From: Terrihabitans soli
GTDB taxonomy: Bacteria; Pseudomonadota; Alphaproteobacteria; Rhizobiales; Methylopilaceae
Length of the DNA: 64,000 nucleotides
Assembly: GCF_014191545.1 (NCBI RefSeq)
Contig: NZ_AP023361.1
Location: forward strand, 2,198,501-2,262,500
Reading direction: 5' to 3'
Shown here: piece by piece, positions 50,590-60,669 of the stretch
Numbering within the stretch: position 1 is the stretch's first letter
Layout: each line of letters begins with the position of its first letter
Made by a program: the position numbers and the translations under genes
The notes under the pieces: model-generated
Seen by the model: the letters and a program-made list of their open reading frames with translations, nothing else
Told to the model about the DNA's origin: nothing
Databases searched by the model: none

Positions 50590-52797
50590 TCAGTTCCCCT
50601 TCGCGCCGGCCATATAGGCCGGGAACCAGCCCTCATGGGCAGCTTTGAGATCGGCGACGGATATGGACTCAGCCGTAGGGAGCGTCAACGACGCCCCGCC
50701 GGTGGTGCCGAGGCGAAGCGCTGGCACGCCCGCGGTCTTGGCCGCACTGAGCACCGCCTCGCCGTCTTTGGCGGTCACGAGATATCGCGCCTGATCTTCG
50801 CCGAAGAGCACCGCATGGACGGGCCCGGCCGGCAGCGCATCGATCTTTGCGCCAATGCCGCTTGCCATCGCCATCTCGGCGAGCGCCACAGCCAATCCGC
50901 CATCCGACAGATCGTGCGCAGCCGACACCGCATTTTTGGCGATCAGCGCACGGACGAGATCGCCGTTCTTCTTTTCGACCGCAAGATCGACCGGCGGCGG
51001 GGCGCCCTCTTCCCGCTTTTCGATCAGCCAAAGATAAACCGACGAACCGAGCCAGCCTTTGGTCTCACCGAGAAGAATGACGGCTTCGCCCTCAGCCTTG
51101 AACGAGAGCGTTGCGGATTTCGCGACATCGTCGAGAACGCCGACACCGCCGATGGTCGGCGTCGGAAGAATGCCGCGGCCCTGCGTCTCGTTGTAGAGCG
51201 AGACATTGCCCGACACGACGGGGAAATCGAGCGCCGAGCACGCCGCGCCGATGCCCTTCAGGCACTGGACGAACTGGCCCATGATTTCCGGACGTTCGGG
51301 ATTGCCGAAATTCAGATTGTCGGTGATCGCCAGCGGGCGGCCGCCGACGGCCGTGATGTTGCGCCACGCTTCGGCCACCGCCTGCTTGCCGCCTTCGAAC
51401 GGATCGGCCTCGCAATAGCGCGGCGTCACATCGCAGGTCAGCGCAAGGCCCTTCGGCCCATCCTCGATACGTACAACAGCGGCATCGCCGCCCGGGCGCT
51501 GCACGGTATTGCCGAGGATCAGGTGGTCGTACTGCTCATACACCCAGCGCTTCGACGACAGCTCCGGCGAGCCGATCAGGGCTTTCAGAACGTCCGTCAG
51601 CGATTTCGGCGCCGGCACGTTTGCCGCATCGAGAACGGCGCGCTTTGGCGTCTCGACCCACGGACGGTCATAGAGCGGCGCCTGATCGCCCAGTTCCTTG
51701 ATCGGCAGCACGGCCATTTCCTGGCCCTGATGCCAGATGCGGAATTTCAGATCGTCCGTCGTATGGCCGACGACCGCAAAATCGAGGCCCCATTTGCGGA
51801 AGACGGCTTCCGCAATGTCCTTCTTTTTGGGGTCGAGCACCATGAGCATGCGCTCCTGGCTTTCCGACAGCATCATCTCATAGGCCGTCATCGCGGCTTC
51901 CCGTGTCGGCACATTGTCGAGATCGAGGCGCACGCCGAGATCGCCTTTGGCGCCCATCTCGACGGCGGACGATGTGAGACCCGCCGCGCCCATATCCTGA
52001 ATGGCAATGACCGAGCCCGTCTGCATCAGTTCGAGCGTTGCTTCCAGAAGGAGCTTTTCGGCAAAGGGATCGCCGACCTGAACCGTCGGGCGCTTTTCGT
52101 CCGAGCCTTCGTCGAATTCCGCCGAGGCCATGGTCGCGCCGTGAATGCCGTCACGTCCCGTCTTCGAGCCGAGATAGACAATCGGATTTCCGACGCCGGT
52201 CGCCTTTGCATAGAAGATACCGTCCGTACGGCAGATACCGACCGCCATCGCGTTGACGAGGATGTTGCCGTCATAGCGGGTGTGGAACCCCACCTGCCCG
52301 CCGACCGTGGGCACGCCGAAGGCGTTGCCATAGCCGCCAATGCCGGACACGACGCCCGAAATCAGATGCCTTGTCTTCGGATGGTTCGGATCGCCAAAGC
52401 GCAGCGCGTTCAGCGTCGCAATCGGCCGCGCGCCCATGGTGAAGACGTCGCGCAGAATACCGCCGACGCCGGTCGCCGCGCCCTGATAGGGCTCGATGAA
52501 GCTCGGGTGATTGTGGCTCTCCATCTTGAAGACGACGGCGATGCCATCGCCCACATCGATGACGCCGGCATTCTCACCCGGCCCCTGGATCACCCAGGGG
52601 GCTTTCGTCGGCAGGCCCTTCAGATGAATGCGCGAGCTCTTATAGGAACAGTGCTCGTTCCACATGGCCGAGAAAATGCCGAGCTCGGTCAGGGTCGGCT
52701 CGCGGCCGATCAGATCGAGAATCCGCTGATATTCATCGGGCTTAAGCCCGTGCTGGGCGACGAGTTCGGGAGTTATCGCAGGCGTATTGGGAATCAT
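50590..52797 (-). CDS. purL: Phosphoribosylformylglycinamidine synthase subunit PurL
   Basis: ATG 52797 gives 735 residues, matching small-type PurL; extension to 52869 is unsupported. It is the catalytic amidotransferase-coupled subunit that converts FGAR to FGAM in purine synthesis, together with PurQ and PurS. Conserved segments are [12 protein letters not shown] near 37-48, [43 protein letters not shown] and the second-half [20 protein letters not shown]. The gene is separated from purQ by a TadG-like gene on the opposite strand and is followed by bolA and grxD. Confidence 0.97.
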   Translation of the reverse strand: MIPNTPAITPELVAQHGLKPDEYQRILDLIGREPTLTELGIFSAMWNEHCSYKSSRIHLKGLPTKAPWVIQGPGENAGVIDVGDGIAVVFKMESHNHPSFIEPYQGAATGVGGILRDVFTMGARPIATLNALRFGDPNHPKTRHLISGVVSGIGGYGNAFGVPTVGGQVGFHTRYDGNILVNAMAVGICRTDGIFYAKATGVGNPIVYLGSKTGRDGIHGATMASAEFDEGSDEKRPTVQVGDPFAEKLLLEATLELMQTGSVIAIQDMGAAGLTSSAVEMGAKGDLGVRLDLDNVPTREAAMTAYEMMLSESQERMLMVLDPKKKDIAEAVFRKWGLDFAVVGHTTDDLKFRIWHQGQEMAVLPIKELGDQAPLYDRPWVETPKRAVLDAANVPAPKSLTDVLKALIGSPELSSKRWVYEQYDHLILGNTVQRPGGDAAVVRIEDGPKGLALTCDVTPRYCEADPFEGGKQAVAEAWRNITAVGGRPLAITDNLNFGNPERPEIMGQFVQCLKGIGAACSALDFPVVSGNVSLYNETQGRGILPTPTIGGVGVLDDVAKSATLSFKAEGEAVILLGETKGWLGSSVYLWLIEKREEGAPPPVDLAVEKKNGDLVRALIAKNAVSAAHDLSDGGLAVALAEMAMASGIGAKIDALPAGPVHAVLFGEDQARYLVTAKDGEAVLSAAKTAGVPALRLGTTGGASLTLPTAESISVADLKAAHEGWFPAYMAGAKGN

Positions 52798-53094
52798 CGG
52801 GGACCGGTTTGGGCGCGTAAGCGTCGCAATAACCATACCCGCCTTGGCAGGCAAACCCCCGACAGACAAAAGCGCGCAGATGGCAAGTTTCCCACCGCCT
52901 GGAAAGTCTTACCTCAATTCTTAGAGTTTCTTGGAATTTTGAGGAGAATATGCGGAACAACTACGGTTAGTGAAAAGTAAATGTTCATAATTCTAGTCGC
53001 TTAGACGCTGATCCTTACAATTTTAATCAACAGTTTTACGCAATGGAGGCATCCAAGTAATAGGCTCCGCTCAATCTACTCGGGGGCCAAGGCC

Positions 53095-54408
53095 ATGAAT
53101 TCGATGATGAAACTCAAATCTTTCGCGAGCTGCCGCTCCGGTAACGTTTCAATGATGTTCGCAGCGGCAGTCCTGCCGATCGTCGGCACTATCGGATTTG
53201 CCGTCGACTACTCGCGCGCCGCGGAAGTCAAAGCGCAGCTCGTTGCGGCGGTGGACTCGACGGCGCTCGCACTCGCCCATTCCAGCGTCAACCTGACCGA
53301 TGCCGAGTTGCAGAAGAAGGCCAACGACCTCTTCAAAGGCAATTTCAAGCCGGGTGAGGTCTCCTCAGACGGCACCGTCAAGGCCGAGCGCGGAACGGCG
53401 CAGCTCACCGTCAACGGTTCGGCCGAGCTGAAAACCTCGTTTTTGCGCGTCCTGAACATTTCGACCCTCGATGTCTCAGCGCACAGCAAAGTCATCTGGG
53501 GCGCCAAGCAGGACATCGAAGTCGTCATGGCGCTCGACAATACGGGCTCGATGGCCGGCAACAAGCTTTCCGAACTCAAGAAAGCTGCCAAGGAACTCGT
53601 CGATACGCTCGAAGCCAACAAGGGCAATTACAAGTCGGTGAAAATCGGCCTCGTCCCGTTCGCTTCGACGGTCCGCGTCACGCCGACCTCAAACACCTAC
53701 AAGAACGCGACCTGGATCCGCTTCGATCAGGTCTCTTACGAAGAAGAAGTCTGCACGACCAAGAAAAAGAAGAATGGCGACACCTACCAGTCCTGCGAAG
53801 ACGTGACCAAGACGCGCGACTTCAACAAGAGCGCCTGGCAGGGCTGCATCTGGGACCGCGACCAGCCTTACGACGTGGACGACACGACCGCAGACACGAG
53901 CAAATCGAAAACGCTGTATCCGGCGGTTGAGAGCTGCCCGTCTTCGGAGAGTGGCCTTCAGGTCGTGCAGCCGATGACGACGGACTTCAACAAGCTGCGC
54001 ACGGCTATCAGCAACATGAACGCGGCCGGCACAACGAACGTCACGATCGGCATCAGCTGGGGCATGAGCCTGTTGTCGAACCAGAAGCCGTTCGATCAAG
54101 GGTCGGCGGCAACCACTGGCGACAACGCCGCGAAGAAGTATCTGATCATTCTCACCGACGGTGAGAACACCAAGAACCGCTTCACGACGAACACCGCGAC
54201 GATCGACGCCCGCACCAAGCTCGCCTGCAAGGCGGCGCACGATATGGGCACGATCTTCACGATCCGCATGATCGACGGCGATGAAAGCCTGCTGAAGGCC
54301 TGCGCTTCGGACCCTGCCAATTATTACAATGTCGAGCAGGCTGCCGATGTATCGACGGCGTTCCGGGCGATCGGCAACGATATCGGCGGCCTTCGCGTCG
54401 CCGAGTAA
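53095..54408 (+). CDS. TadG-like pilus-related protein with vWA domain
   Basis: This 437-residue protein begins with a basic segment and a hydrophobic TadE/TadG-type helix (SGNVSMMFAAAVLPIVGTIGFAVDYSRA), then a periplasmic part with a vWA fold. The MIDAS-like residues are DNTGSM near 149-154, and TDGEN near 361-365. Tad secretion systems encode such proteins next to flp/cpa genes, but none are visible here, so this is a solitary TadG. It is on the opposite strand between purQ and purL. Upstream 52798-53094 is AT-rich and gene-free with no clear promoter. Confidence 0.85.
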   Translation: MNSMMKLKSFASCRSGNVSMMFAAAVLPIVGTIGFAVDYSRAAEVKAQLVAAVDSTALALAHSSVNLTDAELQKKANDLFKGNFKPGEVSSDGTVKAERGTAQLTVNGSAELKTSFLRVLNISTLDVSAHSKVIWGAKQDIEVVMALDNTGSMAGNKLSELKKAAKELVDTLEANKGNYKSVKIGLVPFASTVRVTPTSNTYKNATWIRFDQVSYEEEVCTTKKKKNGDTYQSCEDVTKTRDFNKSAWQGCIWDRDQPYDVDDTTADTSKSKTLYPAVESCPSSESGLQVVQPMTTDFNKLRTAISNMNAAGTTNVTIGISWGMSLLSNQKPFDQGSAATTGDNAAKKYLIILTDGENTKNRFTTNTATIDARTKLACKAAHDMGTIFTIRMIDGDESLLKACASDPANYYNVEQAADVSTAFRAIGNDIGGLRVAE

Positions 54409-54413
54409 AATCT

Positions 54414-55106
54414 CTAAGCCGCGGTTTTCCGCGCCAGAGATTCAAACAGGGCGGCGCCGTCCGTGCCGCCCACCAAAGGATCGATCAGGTTCTCGGGGTG
54501 AGGCATCATCCCGAGAACATTGAATTTCTCGGAGTAGATACCGGCGATCGCATTGATCGAACCGTTCGGGCCGGCCTTCCCGACATCCCCGCTCGCATCG
54601 CAATAGCGAAAGGCGACGCGGCCATCGTCCTCAAGACGTTTCAGCGTTTCAGCGTCGGCAAGATAATTGCCGTCGCCATGGGCGACCGCAACTTCGATCA
54701 CTTGGCCCTTATTATAGAGCGACGTGAACACCGTATCGTTGCGTTCGACGCGCAGATGCTGCGCGCGGCACACGAATTTCAGGTGCGAATTGCGCAGGAG
54801 AACGCCCGGCAGAAGCCCGCTTTCGACGAGAATCTGAAAGCCGTTGCAGATGCCGAGAACAAGCCCGCCCTTCGCGGCATGCGCACGGACGGCATCCATC
54901 ACCGGCGAGCGCGCGGCAATCGCCCCGCAGCGCAGATAATCGCCGTAGGAAAACCCGCCGGGTAGAAGAACAATATCCGTACCTTTGGGAAGCGCGGTTT
55001 CGCCATGCCAGACGATAGCGGCGTCGGTGCCGCTCGCCTGCTTCAGCGCGCGCGCAGCATCGCGTTCGCGATTGGAGCCGGGAAACAGGATGACGGCGGA
55101 TTTCAA
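54414..55106 (-). CDS. purQ: Phosphoribosylformylglycinamidine synthase subunit PurQ
   Basis: I start at TTG 55106 because its first residues [15 protein letters not shown] match the family start and the codon overlaps the purS stop as TTGA, with TGGAGATCGCGGG upstream. This gives 230 residues. It supplies ammonia by glutamine hydrolysis: nucleophile Cys in [12 protein letters not shown] near 86-97 and the His/Glu pair in [11 protein letters not shown] near 199-209. The next gene downstream is the convergent TadG-like gene, so purQ and purL are not directly adjacent. Confidence 0.96.
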   Translation of the reverse strand: MKSAVILFPGSNRERDAARALKQASGTDAAIVWHGETALPKGTDIVLLPGGFSYGDYLRCGAIAARSPVMDAVRAHAAKGGLVLGICNGFQILVESGLLPGVLLRNSHLKFVCRAQHLRVERNDTVFTSLYNKGQVIEVAVAHGDGNYLADAETLKRLEDDGRVAFRYCDASGDVGKAGPNGSINAIAGIYSEKFNVLGMMPHPENLIDPLVGGTDGAALFESLARKTAA

Positions 55107-55345
55107 CCCGCGATCTCCACGCGATAGCTTTCGATCACCGTATTGGCGAGAAGCTTCTCGCACATCGCCTTGATATCGGCTTCGGCTTTCGCCTTGTCCG
55201 TACCTTCGAGTTCAAGGTCGAACACTTTGCCTTGGCGAACGCCGGCAACACCGCCGAAGCCGAGCGATTTCAGAGAACCTTCGATGGCCTTGCCCTGCGG
55301 GTCGAGAACGCTGGTCTTCAGCGTAACGATAACGCGCGCCTTCAT
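55103..55345 (-). CDS. purS: Phosphoribosylformylglycinamidine synthase subunit PurS
   Basis: This 80-residue protein is the small bridging subunit of the PurL/PurQ/PurS complex. Pattern: [29 protein letters not shown], then [12 protein letters not shown] and [12 protein letters not shown] at the C-terminus. It lies one base after the purC stop and overlaps purQ by four bases, so purC-purS-purQ are co-translated. Confidence 0.96.
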   Translation of the reverse strand: MKARVIVTLKTSVLDPQGKAIEGSLKSLGFGGVAGVRQGKVFDLELEGTDKAKAEADIKAMCEKLLANTVIESYRVEIAG

Positions 55346-55346
55346 C

Positions 55347-56117
55347 TCAACCCTTCACCAGAGTGGGGCCGGATTTGGCCACCGGGTTATCGCTTTCGGT
55401 GAGGATGCCGAGACGCCGCGCCACTTCGCTATAGGCCTCGACGAGACCGCCGAGATCGCGGCGGAAGCGATCCTTATCCATCTTCTCATTGGTCTTCATG
55501 TCCCACAGACGGCAGCTGTCGGGGCTGATCTCGTCGGCGACGACGATGCGGACCATATCGTTCTCCCACAGGCGTCCGCACTCCATCTTGAAATCGACAA
55601 GACGGATGCCGGCGCCGAGGAAGAGGCCGGAGAGGAAGTCGTTGACGCGGATCGCGAGCGACATGATGTCGTCGATCTCCTGCGGCGAGGCCCAGCCGAA
55701 TGCCGTGATGTGCTCTTCGGACACCATCGGATCGCCGAGCGCATCGTTCTTGTAATAGAACTCGATGATCGAGCGCGGCAGCTGCGTGCCTTCTTCGATG
55801 CCAAGACGCGTCGACAGCGAGCCGGCGGCGACATTGCGCACAACGACTTCGAGCTGGATGATCTCGACTTCGCGGATCAGCTGCTCGCGCATGTTCAGGC
55901 GGCGCAGGAAATGCGTCGGCACGCCGATATCGTTGAGATTCTGGAAGATGTATTCCGAGATGCGGTTGTTGAGCACGCCCTTGCCATCGATGACATCGTG
56001 CTTCTTGGCGTTGAAGGCGGTCGCATCGTCCTTGAAGTGCTGGACAAGCGTTCCCGGCTCGGGACCCTCATAAAGGATCTTCGCCTTGCCCTCATAGATG
56101 CGGCGGCGGCGGTTCAT
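55347..56117 (-). CDS. purC: SAICAR synthetase PurC
   Basis: PurC joins CAIR and aspartate with ATP in purine synthesis. ATG 56117 ([18 protein letters not shown]) gives 256 residues; the frame upstream to 56186 lacks family similarity. Conserved segments are [41 protein letters not shown] and [34 protein letters not shown]. It is the first gene of purC-purS-purQ, divergent from the zeta-subunit gene. Confidence 0.96.
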   Translation of the reverse strand: MNRRRRIYEGKAKILYEGPEPGTLVQHFKDDATAFNAKKHDVIDGKGVLNNRISEYIFQNLNDIGVPTHFLRRLNMREQLIREVEIIQLEVVVRNVAAGSLSTRLGIEEGTQLPRSIIEFYYKNDALGDPMVSEEHITAFGWASPQEIDDIMSLAIRVNDFLSGLFLGAGIRLVDFKMECGRLWENDMVRIVVADEISPDSCRLWDMKTNEKMDKDRFRRDLGGLVEAYSEVARRLGILTESDNPVAKSGPTLVKG

Positions 56118-56323
56118 CGGCGTGTTACCGTGTCTTGAGAAAGCCAATGGCGGGAGGAGCTGCCGAATCGGGTGTTCCGGCTGCATCCTCCCGCGCAGGG
56201 CGGAAACTATCTGATAGATGGGACCGATACAACGCGGCGGAAAGGCCCTTCCCCTACCCGTTGATTTGCACCCCGGCCCGGATTATCTCCACAGCCCACG
56301 GCATTGATTTCGAGGAGGAAACC

Positions 56324-56638
56324 ATGACGACGTTCGACGACCGCGAGGCCGCCTTCGAGCGCAAATTCGTCCTCGATGAGGACCAGCGCTTCAGGGCTAC
56401 CGCCCGCCGCAACCGCCTGCTCGGAGAATGGGCAGCCGCCAAGCAGGGCAAGTCCGGCGACGAGGCTGCCGCCTATGCCAAAACCGTGGTCGCGGCCGAT
56501 TTTGCCGAAGCCGGCGATGAGGACGTGTTCAAAAAGGTACGGTCCGATCTTCCGGCCTCGGTCTCCGATGACGAGATCCGCAGCACCATGCTCGACCTCC
56601 TCGAAAAGGCTGCAACCGAGGTCAAGGCGGCGGGCTGA
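56324..56638 (+). CDS. F1-ATPase inhibitor subunit zeta (DUF1476)
   Basis: ATG 56324 follows GAGGAGGAAACC and gives 104 residues. It matches the DUF1476 family, identified in Paracoccus denitrificans as the zeta subunit that inhibits the F1FO-ATP synthase by blocking rotation with its N-terminal helix. The segment FDDREAAFERKFVLDEDQRFRATARRNRLLGEWAA at 4-38 is the conserved part, with the inhibitory region at the extreme N-terminus. It is typical of alphaproteobacteria. The F1FO operon is not in this window. Confidence 0.92.
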   Translation: MTTFDDREAAFERKFVLDEDQRFRATARRNRLLGEWAAAKQGKSGDEAAAYAKTVVAADFAEAGDEDVFKKVRSDLPASVSDDEIRSTMLDLLEKAATEVKAAG

Positions 56639-56706
56639 GCCTGCCTCTTTTCCGCCGCAAGATTGCGGAATTTCCTTCAAAATTCAGGACGTTCCGACGC
56701 ATGCGC

Positions 56707-56731
56707 GGAACTGACGGGATGAGCCCACGTT
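56707..56731 (+). promoter_or_regulatory. EcfG (general stress response) promoter of the SH3-domain gene
   Basis: GGAAC (56707-56711), 16 nt, then CGTT (56728-56731), matching GGAAC-N16/17-CGTT. It lies 58 bp before the ATG at 56790. It is the second such promoter in the window. Confidence 0.7.
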
Positions 56732-56789
56732 GAGGTTCGAGTGCGCGCTTAAAGCCCGCACCGTTCAATCGACATGGAGGGAGTTCCCA

Positions 56790-57626
56790 ATGGTTTCCCG
56801 CAAGACGACCATCAGCGCGGCAGCCTTGCTGCTGGCATCGGCCGGCGCGGCTGCCGCATTTCCGGCGACGGCGACGACCGATCTCAACGTGCGCTCGGGT
56901 CCGGGCACAGGCTATAGCGTGGTTGACCGGCTTGAGGCCGGCGACACGGTCGAAATCGTCGCAACGCGCGGCTCCTGGTATCAGACCGCCGAAGGCGGCT
57001 GGGCGAGCGGCAACTACTTCGACGCCGCCGGCGGCCCCGCGACCTATTACGGCGACAGCTATGGCAGCGACGATTACGGCCCCGTCGCCTTCTATTACGG
57101 CGAGGATCCCTACTACTGGGACAATGCCGGCTATTATTTCTACCTCGACGGCGGACGCCGCCATCGTGTCGGCTGGGACTGGTTCCGCGACCACGATCAC
57201 AACCGTTTCCGCTGGGGTAATGCCAATTATCGCCGCGACTTCGAAAACCGCCGCGGCCAGTGGGACGGTCAGCGCAATGCGCGCGGCGAATGGGATGGCC
57301 AGCGGCGCGGTGGCGGCGATAGCCAGAACTGGGACGGGCGACGCGGCGACGGACAGGCTCGCATGGATGGGCAGCCGCGCGGCGACGGTCAGCAGAATTT
57401 CCGCCGCAACGACGGCGGCGTTTCTGCCGGCGCATCCGTGAGTGATCGCGGCCTGCAGGTTGAAGGCGAGCGCACTATGCGCAGCGGCCGCGCTTCGGCC
57501 GAACGTATCGAAGGTGGCGGCGGCCGCGGCGGACGCGGCGGCGACTTCGAGGGCGGCCGACGTGGCGGCGACGGCGGCCAGGGCGGCGGCGTTCCGTGGC
57601 GTCCCAATCAGGGCGGCGGCAACTAA
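56790..57626 (+). CDS. Exported bacterial-SH3 protein with Gly/Arg/Asp-rich tail
   Basis: ATG 56790 follows GGAGGGAGTTCCCA and gives 278 residues. A signal peptide (ISAAALLLASAGAAAAF) is followed by an SH3b domain (TTDLNVRSGPGTGYSVVDRLEAGDTVEIVATRGSWYQTAEGGWAS near 29-74). The rest is Tyr-rich, then highly repetitive and Gly/Arg/Asp/Gln-rich (about 145-278), likely disordered and envelope-exposed. An EcfG promoter upstream suggests stress induction. The function is unknown. Confidence 0.82.
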   Translation: MVSRKTTISAAALLLASAGAAAAFPATATTDLNVRSGPGTGYSVVDRLEAGDTVEIVATRGSWYQTAEGGWASGNYFDAAGGPATYYGDSYGSDDYGPVAFYYGEDPYYWDNAGYYFYLDGGRRHRVGWDWFRDHDHNRFRWGNANYRRDFENRRGQWDGQRNARGEWDGQRRGGGDSQNWDGRRGDGQARMDGQPRGDGQQNFRRNDGGVSAGASVSDRGLQVEGERTMRSGRASAERIEGGGGRGGRGGDFEGGRRGGDGGQGGGVPWRPNQGGGN

Positions 57627-57646
57627 GATCCGTCCTTACACATGAG

Positions 57647-57678
57647 AAAACCCGCCGGAGCGATCCGGCGGGTTTTTT
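57647..57678. terminator. Bidirectional terminator between SH3-domain gene and purB
   Basis: Arms AAAACCCGCCGGA and TCCGGCGGGTTTT around GCGA, then TT. It lies 21 bp past each converging stop and should work on both strands. Confidence 0.85.
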
Positions 57679-57698
57679 GATTCAGCGCCGAATAGAGA

Positions 57699-59006
57699 TC
57701 AGGCGCGGCCGAAGACGCGGCGGAAAATCGTATCGACGTGCTTGAAATGATAGCCGAGATCGAACAGCTCCTCGATCTCCTTGGCGGCGAGATATTTCGT
57801 CACGTCCTTGTCGGCCTTGAGCAGCGTCAGAAAATCGCCCTCGCCGCGCCAGACCGGCATGGCGTTGCGCTGCACGAGTGAATAGGCCTCTTCGCGGCTC
57901 GCGCCCTTTTGCGTCAGCGCCAGCAATACGCGCTGCGAATGGACGAGACCTCCGAGAAGATCGAGATTCTTCTGCATGCGCGCGGGATAGACGACGAGGT
58001 TTTCGACGACGCCGGCGAGCCGCGCCAGCGCGAAATCGAGCGTGATCGTCGCATCGGGGCCGATCATGCGCTCGACGGACGAGTGCGAAATATCGCGCTC
58101 GTGCCAGAGCGCGACGTTTTCCAGCGCCGGCACCGCATAGGCGCGCACCATGCGCGACAGACCGGTGAGGTTTTCGGTCAGAACCGGATTGCGCTTGTGC
58201 GGCATGGCGGACGAGCCCTTCTGGCCGGGCGAGAAATATTCCTCGGCTTCCAGAACTTCCGTCCGCTGCATATGGCGGACCTCGAGCGACAAATGCTCGA
58301 CCGAGCTTGCAACGACGGCAAGCGCCGCAAAGAAGGCCGCGTGCCGGTCACGCGGGATCACCTGCGTCGACACCGGCTCGACTTCGAGGCCGAGCGCCTT
58401 GGCGACATGCTCTTCGACGCGCGGATCGATATTGGCGAATGTGCCGACGGCACCGGAAATGGCGCAGGTCGCGATCTCCTTGCGCGCTTCGACAAGGCGG
58501 CGTTTGGCGCGCGTGAACTCGGCGTAGTAGCCGGCAAGCTTCAGCCCGAAGGTCACGGGCTCGGCATGAATGCCGTGCGAGCGGCCGATGGCCGGCGTCA
58601 TTTTGTGTTCGAAGGCGCGCTTTTCGATCGCCGCCAGAAGCTTGTCGACATCGGCGATAAGGATGTCGGCGGCGCGCGTCAGCTGAATGTTGAGGCAGGT
58701 GTCGAGAACGTCCGACGACGTCATGCCCTGATGGACGAAACGCGCATCCTCGCCGACGAATTCGGCAAGATGCGTCAGGAAGGCGATGACGTCGTGCTTG
58801 GTCTCGCGCTCGATCTCATCGATCCGCGCCGTGTTGAACTGCGCCTTACCGCCCTTCTCCCAGATCGTCTTGGCCGCCGATTTCGGAATCGTGCCGATCT
58901 CGGCGAGCGCGTCGGCGGCATGCGCCTCGATCTCGAACCAGATGCGGAAACGGGTTTCGGGCGTCCAGATGGCCGCCATTTCGGGACGTGAATAACGCGG
59001 GATCAT
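57699..59006 (-). CDS. purB: Adenylosuccinate lyase PurB
   Basis: This 435-residue enzyme cleaves adenylosuccinate and SAICAR in purine synthesis. Signature segments are the catalytic-His region [18 protein letters not shown] near 136-153, the signature loop [18 protein letters not shown] near 263-280 and [18 protein letters not shown] near 97-114. It is translated with rpe: its ATG overlaps the rpe stop (ATGA, 59003-59006). It lies apart from purC-S-Q and purL. Confidence 0.97.
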   Translation of the reverse strand: MIPRYSRPEMAAIWTPETRFRIWFEIEAHAADALAEIGTIPKSAAKTIWEKGGKAQFNTARIDEIERETKHDVIAFLTHLAEFVGEDARFVHQGMTSSDVLDTCLNIQLTRAADILIADVDKLLAAIEKRAFEHKMTPAIGRSHGIHAEPVTFGLKLAGYYAEFTRAKRRLVEARKEIATCAISGAVGTFANIDPRVEEHVAKALGLEVEPVSTQVIPRDRHAAFFAALAVVASSVEHLSLEVRHMQRTEVLEAEEYFSPGQKGSSAMPHKRNPVLTENLTGLSRMVRAYAVPALENVALWHERDISHSSVERMIGPDATITLDFALARLAGVVENLVVYPARMQKNLDLLGGLVHSQRVLLALTQKGASREEAYSLVQRNAMPVWRGEGDFLTLLKADKDVTKYLAAKEIEELFDLGYHFKHVDTIFRRVFGRA

Positions 59007-59668
59007 GCTGCGTCCTTCGCCGCTTTGCGGATCGCTTCGATTTTTTCGGCATAACCCGTGCCGCCGGAATAGACGGCCGAACCGGCGACCATGACATTGC
59101 CGCCGGCTTTGGCGCAGGCGCCCGCCGTTTCTTTGGTGACGCCGCCGTCGATGACGATATCGACCGGGCGGCCTTCGAGCATTGTGCGGATTTCCGCGAT
59201 CTTCGGCAGTACGGACTTGATGAAGCTCTGGCCGCCGAAGCCCGGATTGACCGTCATGACGAGGATGATGTCGAGATCGTCGAGCACATGGGCGAGCGAT
59301 TCCGCCGGCGTTGCCGGGTTGATCGCAGCGCCCGCTTTCTTGCCAAGTTTACGGATGGCCTGAAGCGAGCGGTGCAGATGCGGGCCGGCTTCGGCATGCA
59401 CCGTGATGTGGTCGGCGCCAGCCTGCGCAAAGGCTTCGAGATAGGGGTCTGCCGGGGAAATCATGAGATGCACGTCGAGCGGCTTTTTCGTGTGGCGGCG
59501 CACCGCCCGCACGACTTCCGGCCCGTAGGAGATGTTCGGCACGAAATGGCCGTCCATCACGTCGAGATGGATCCAGTCGGCCCCGGCTTTGTCCACGGCC
59601 TCAACCTCCTCGCCGAACCGCGCAAAATCGGCGGCAAGGATCGAGGGCGCAATCAGTATGTCCGGCAT
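59003..59668 (-). CDS. rpe: Ribulose-phosphate 3-epimerase
   Basis: ATG 59668 ([15 protein letters not shown]) gives 221 residues, as usual for Rpe; extension to 59704 is not conserved. It interconverts ribulose 5-phosphate and xylulose 5-phosphate. The TIM-barrel metal and substrate residues are seen in [34 protein letters not shown] and IDGGVTKET. It overlaps purB by four bases. Confidence 0.96.
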   Translation of the reverse strand: MPDILIAPSILAADFARFGEEVEAVDKAGADWIHLDVMDGHFVPNISYGPEVVRAVRRHTKKPLDVHLMISPADPYLEAFAQAGADHITVHAEAGPHLHRSLQAIRKLGKKAGAAINPATPAESLAHVLDDLDIILVMTVNPGFGGQSFIKSVLPKIAEIRTMLEGRPVDIVIDGGVTKETAGACAKAGGNVMVAGSAVYSGGTGYAEKIEAIRKAAKDAA

Positions 59669-59706
59669 GCGGGCGAAATAGCATGGCAGGCCCAGAGGCG
59701 CCACTT

Positions 59707-60510
59707 TTACCCCTGTTCATCCTCAACGGGTTTTTGCCCGTCTTCTTCAGAGGCTTTCAGTTTCCGCCTGTCCCGCCGCGAAGGCCCGCGCGGCCCCTCT
59801 TCCAGGGCGGCAATCACCCCGTGAAGGGTCCGGAGATCAGCCTCTGAGAGCCCCAGCCGGTGGAAGATGTTCCTGAGGTTGCGGACCATGATCGGCTTTC
59901 GGTCCTCGGGGTTGAAAAAGCCGGCCCGTGCCAGCGCCTCCTCGATATGGGCGAAGAAGGCGTTGAGGTGCTGTTTCTCGGCCAAAGGCGAATGGGACGG
60001 CATGTCGAAGGGCAAGGACCCGTCTTCGGCCTTGAACCATTCATAGCCGACCAGCAGCACCGCCTGGCTGAGATTGAGGCTGCGGAATTTCGGCGAGACC
60101 GGGAAAGTCAGCACCCGGTCGGCGCGCGAGACCTCGTCGTTTTCAAGCCCGGTCCGCTCGCGGCCGAAGAGAACGCCCGATTTTGTGCCGCCCGCCCCGG
60201 CGGCGCGCATAAGGCTCACGGCTTCAGCGGGGCCGTCGACGGGCTTCGCTTGGCCGCGCTCGCGCGCCGTCGTTGCGAAGAGAAGGCCGAGATCGGCGAC
60301 CGCCTCCTCGACGCTGTCGAACACCCGCGCCGCGTCCAGAACCTGGACGGCCCCGGAGGCCATCGCCACGGCTTTGGGATGCGGAAACTTCGTCTGCGGT
60401 TTGACGATGCGAAGATCGGTCAGGCCGAAATTGGTCATTGCCCGGGAGGCCGCGCCGATATTTTCCGGCATTTGCGGTTCAACGAGAATGATGGCGGGGG
60501 CCGTTGTCAT
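59707..60510 (-). CDS. trmJ: TrmJ-type tRNA (cytidine/uridine-32-2'-O)-methyltransferase
   Basis: This 267-residue SPOUT enzyme methylates ribose 32 of tRNA in the TrmJ style. Motifs are [21 protein letters not shown] near 16-36, [13 protein letters not shown] near 114-126 and [16 protein letters not shown] near 143-158. A C-terminal charged extension ([21 protein letters not shown]) is present. It is upstream of rpe on the same strand, with 38 bp before the rpe start. It is divergent from icd. Confidence 0.9.
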   Translation of the reverse strand: MTTAPAIILVEPQMPENIGAASRAMTNFGLTDLRIVKPQTKFPHPKAVAMASGAVQVLDAARVFDSVEEAVADLGLLFATTARERGQAKPVDGPAEAVSLMRAAGAGGTKSGVLFGRERTGLENDEVSRADRVLTFPVSPKFRSLNLSQAVLLVGYEWFKAEDGSLPFDMPSHSPLAEKQHLNAFFAHIEEALARAGFFNPEDRKPIMVRNLRNIFHRLGLSEADLRTLHGVIAALEEGPRGPSRRDRRKLKASEEDGQKPVEDEQG

Positions 60511-60669
60511 AGTCCCCCTCTAGCCCATCCCCTGCCGGCCCGCAAAACCGGCCCGAAAAGCTGCAGGCCGCATCCCTTTTCGCCTGCCCGCTTTTCTTTT
60601 GAGCAGCGAGCAGCGAGGATGCGCCCTTCAGCGATGGAAGGCTCCCAACAACACTGAGGCGTTCAGGTC

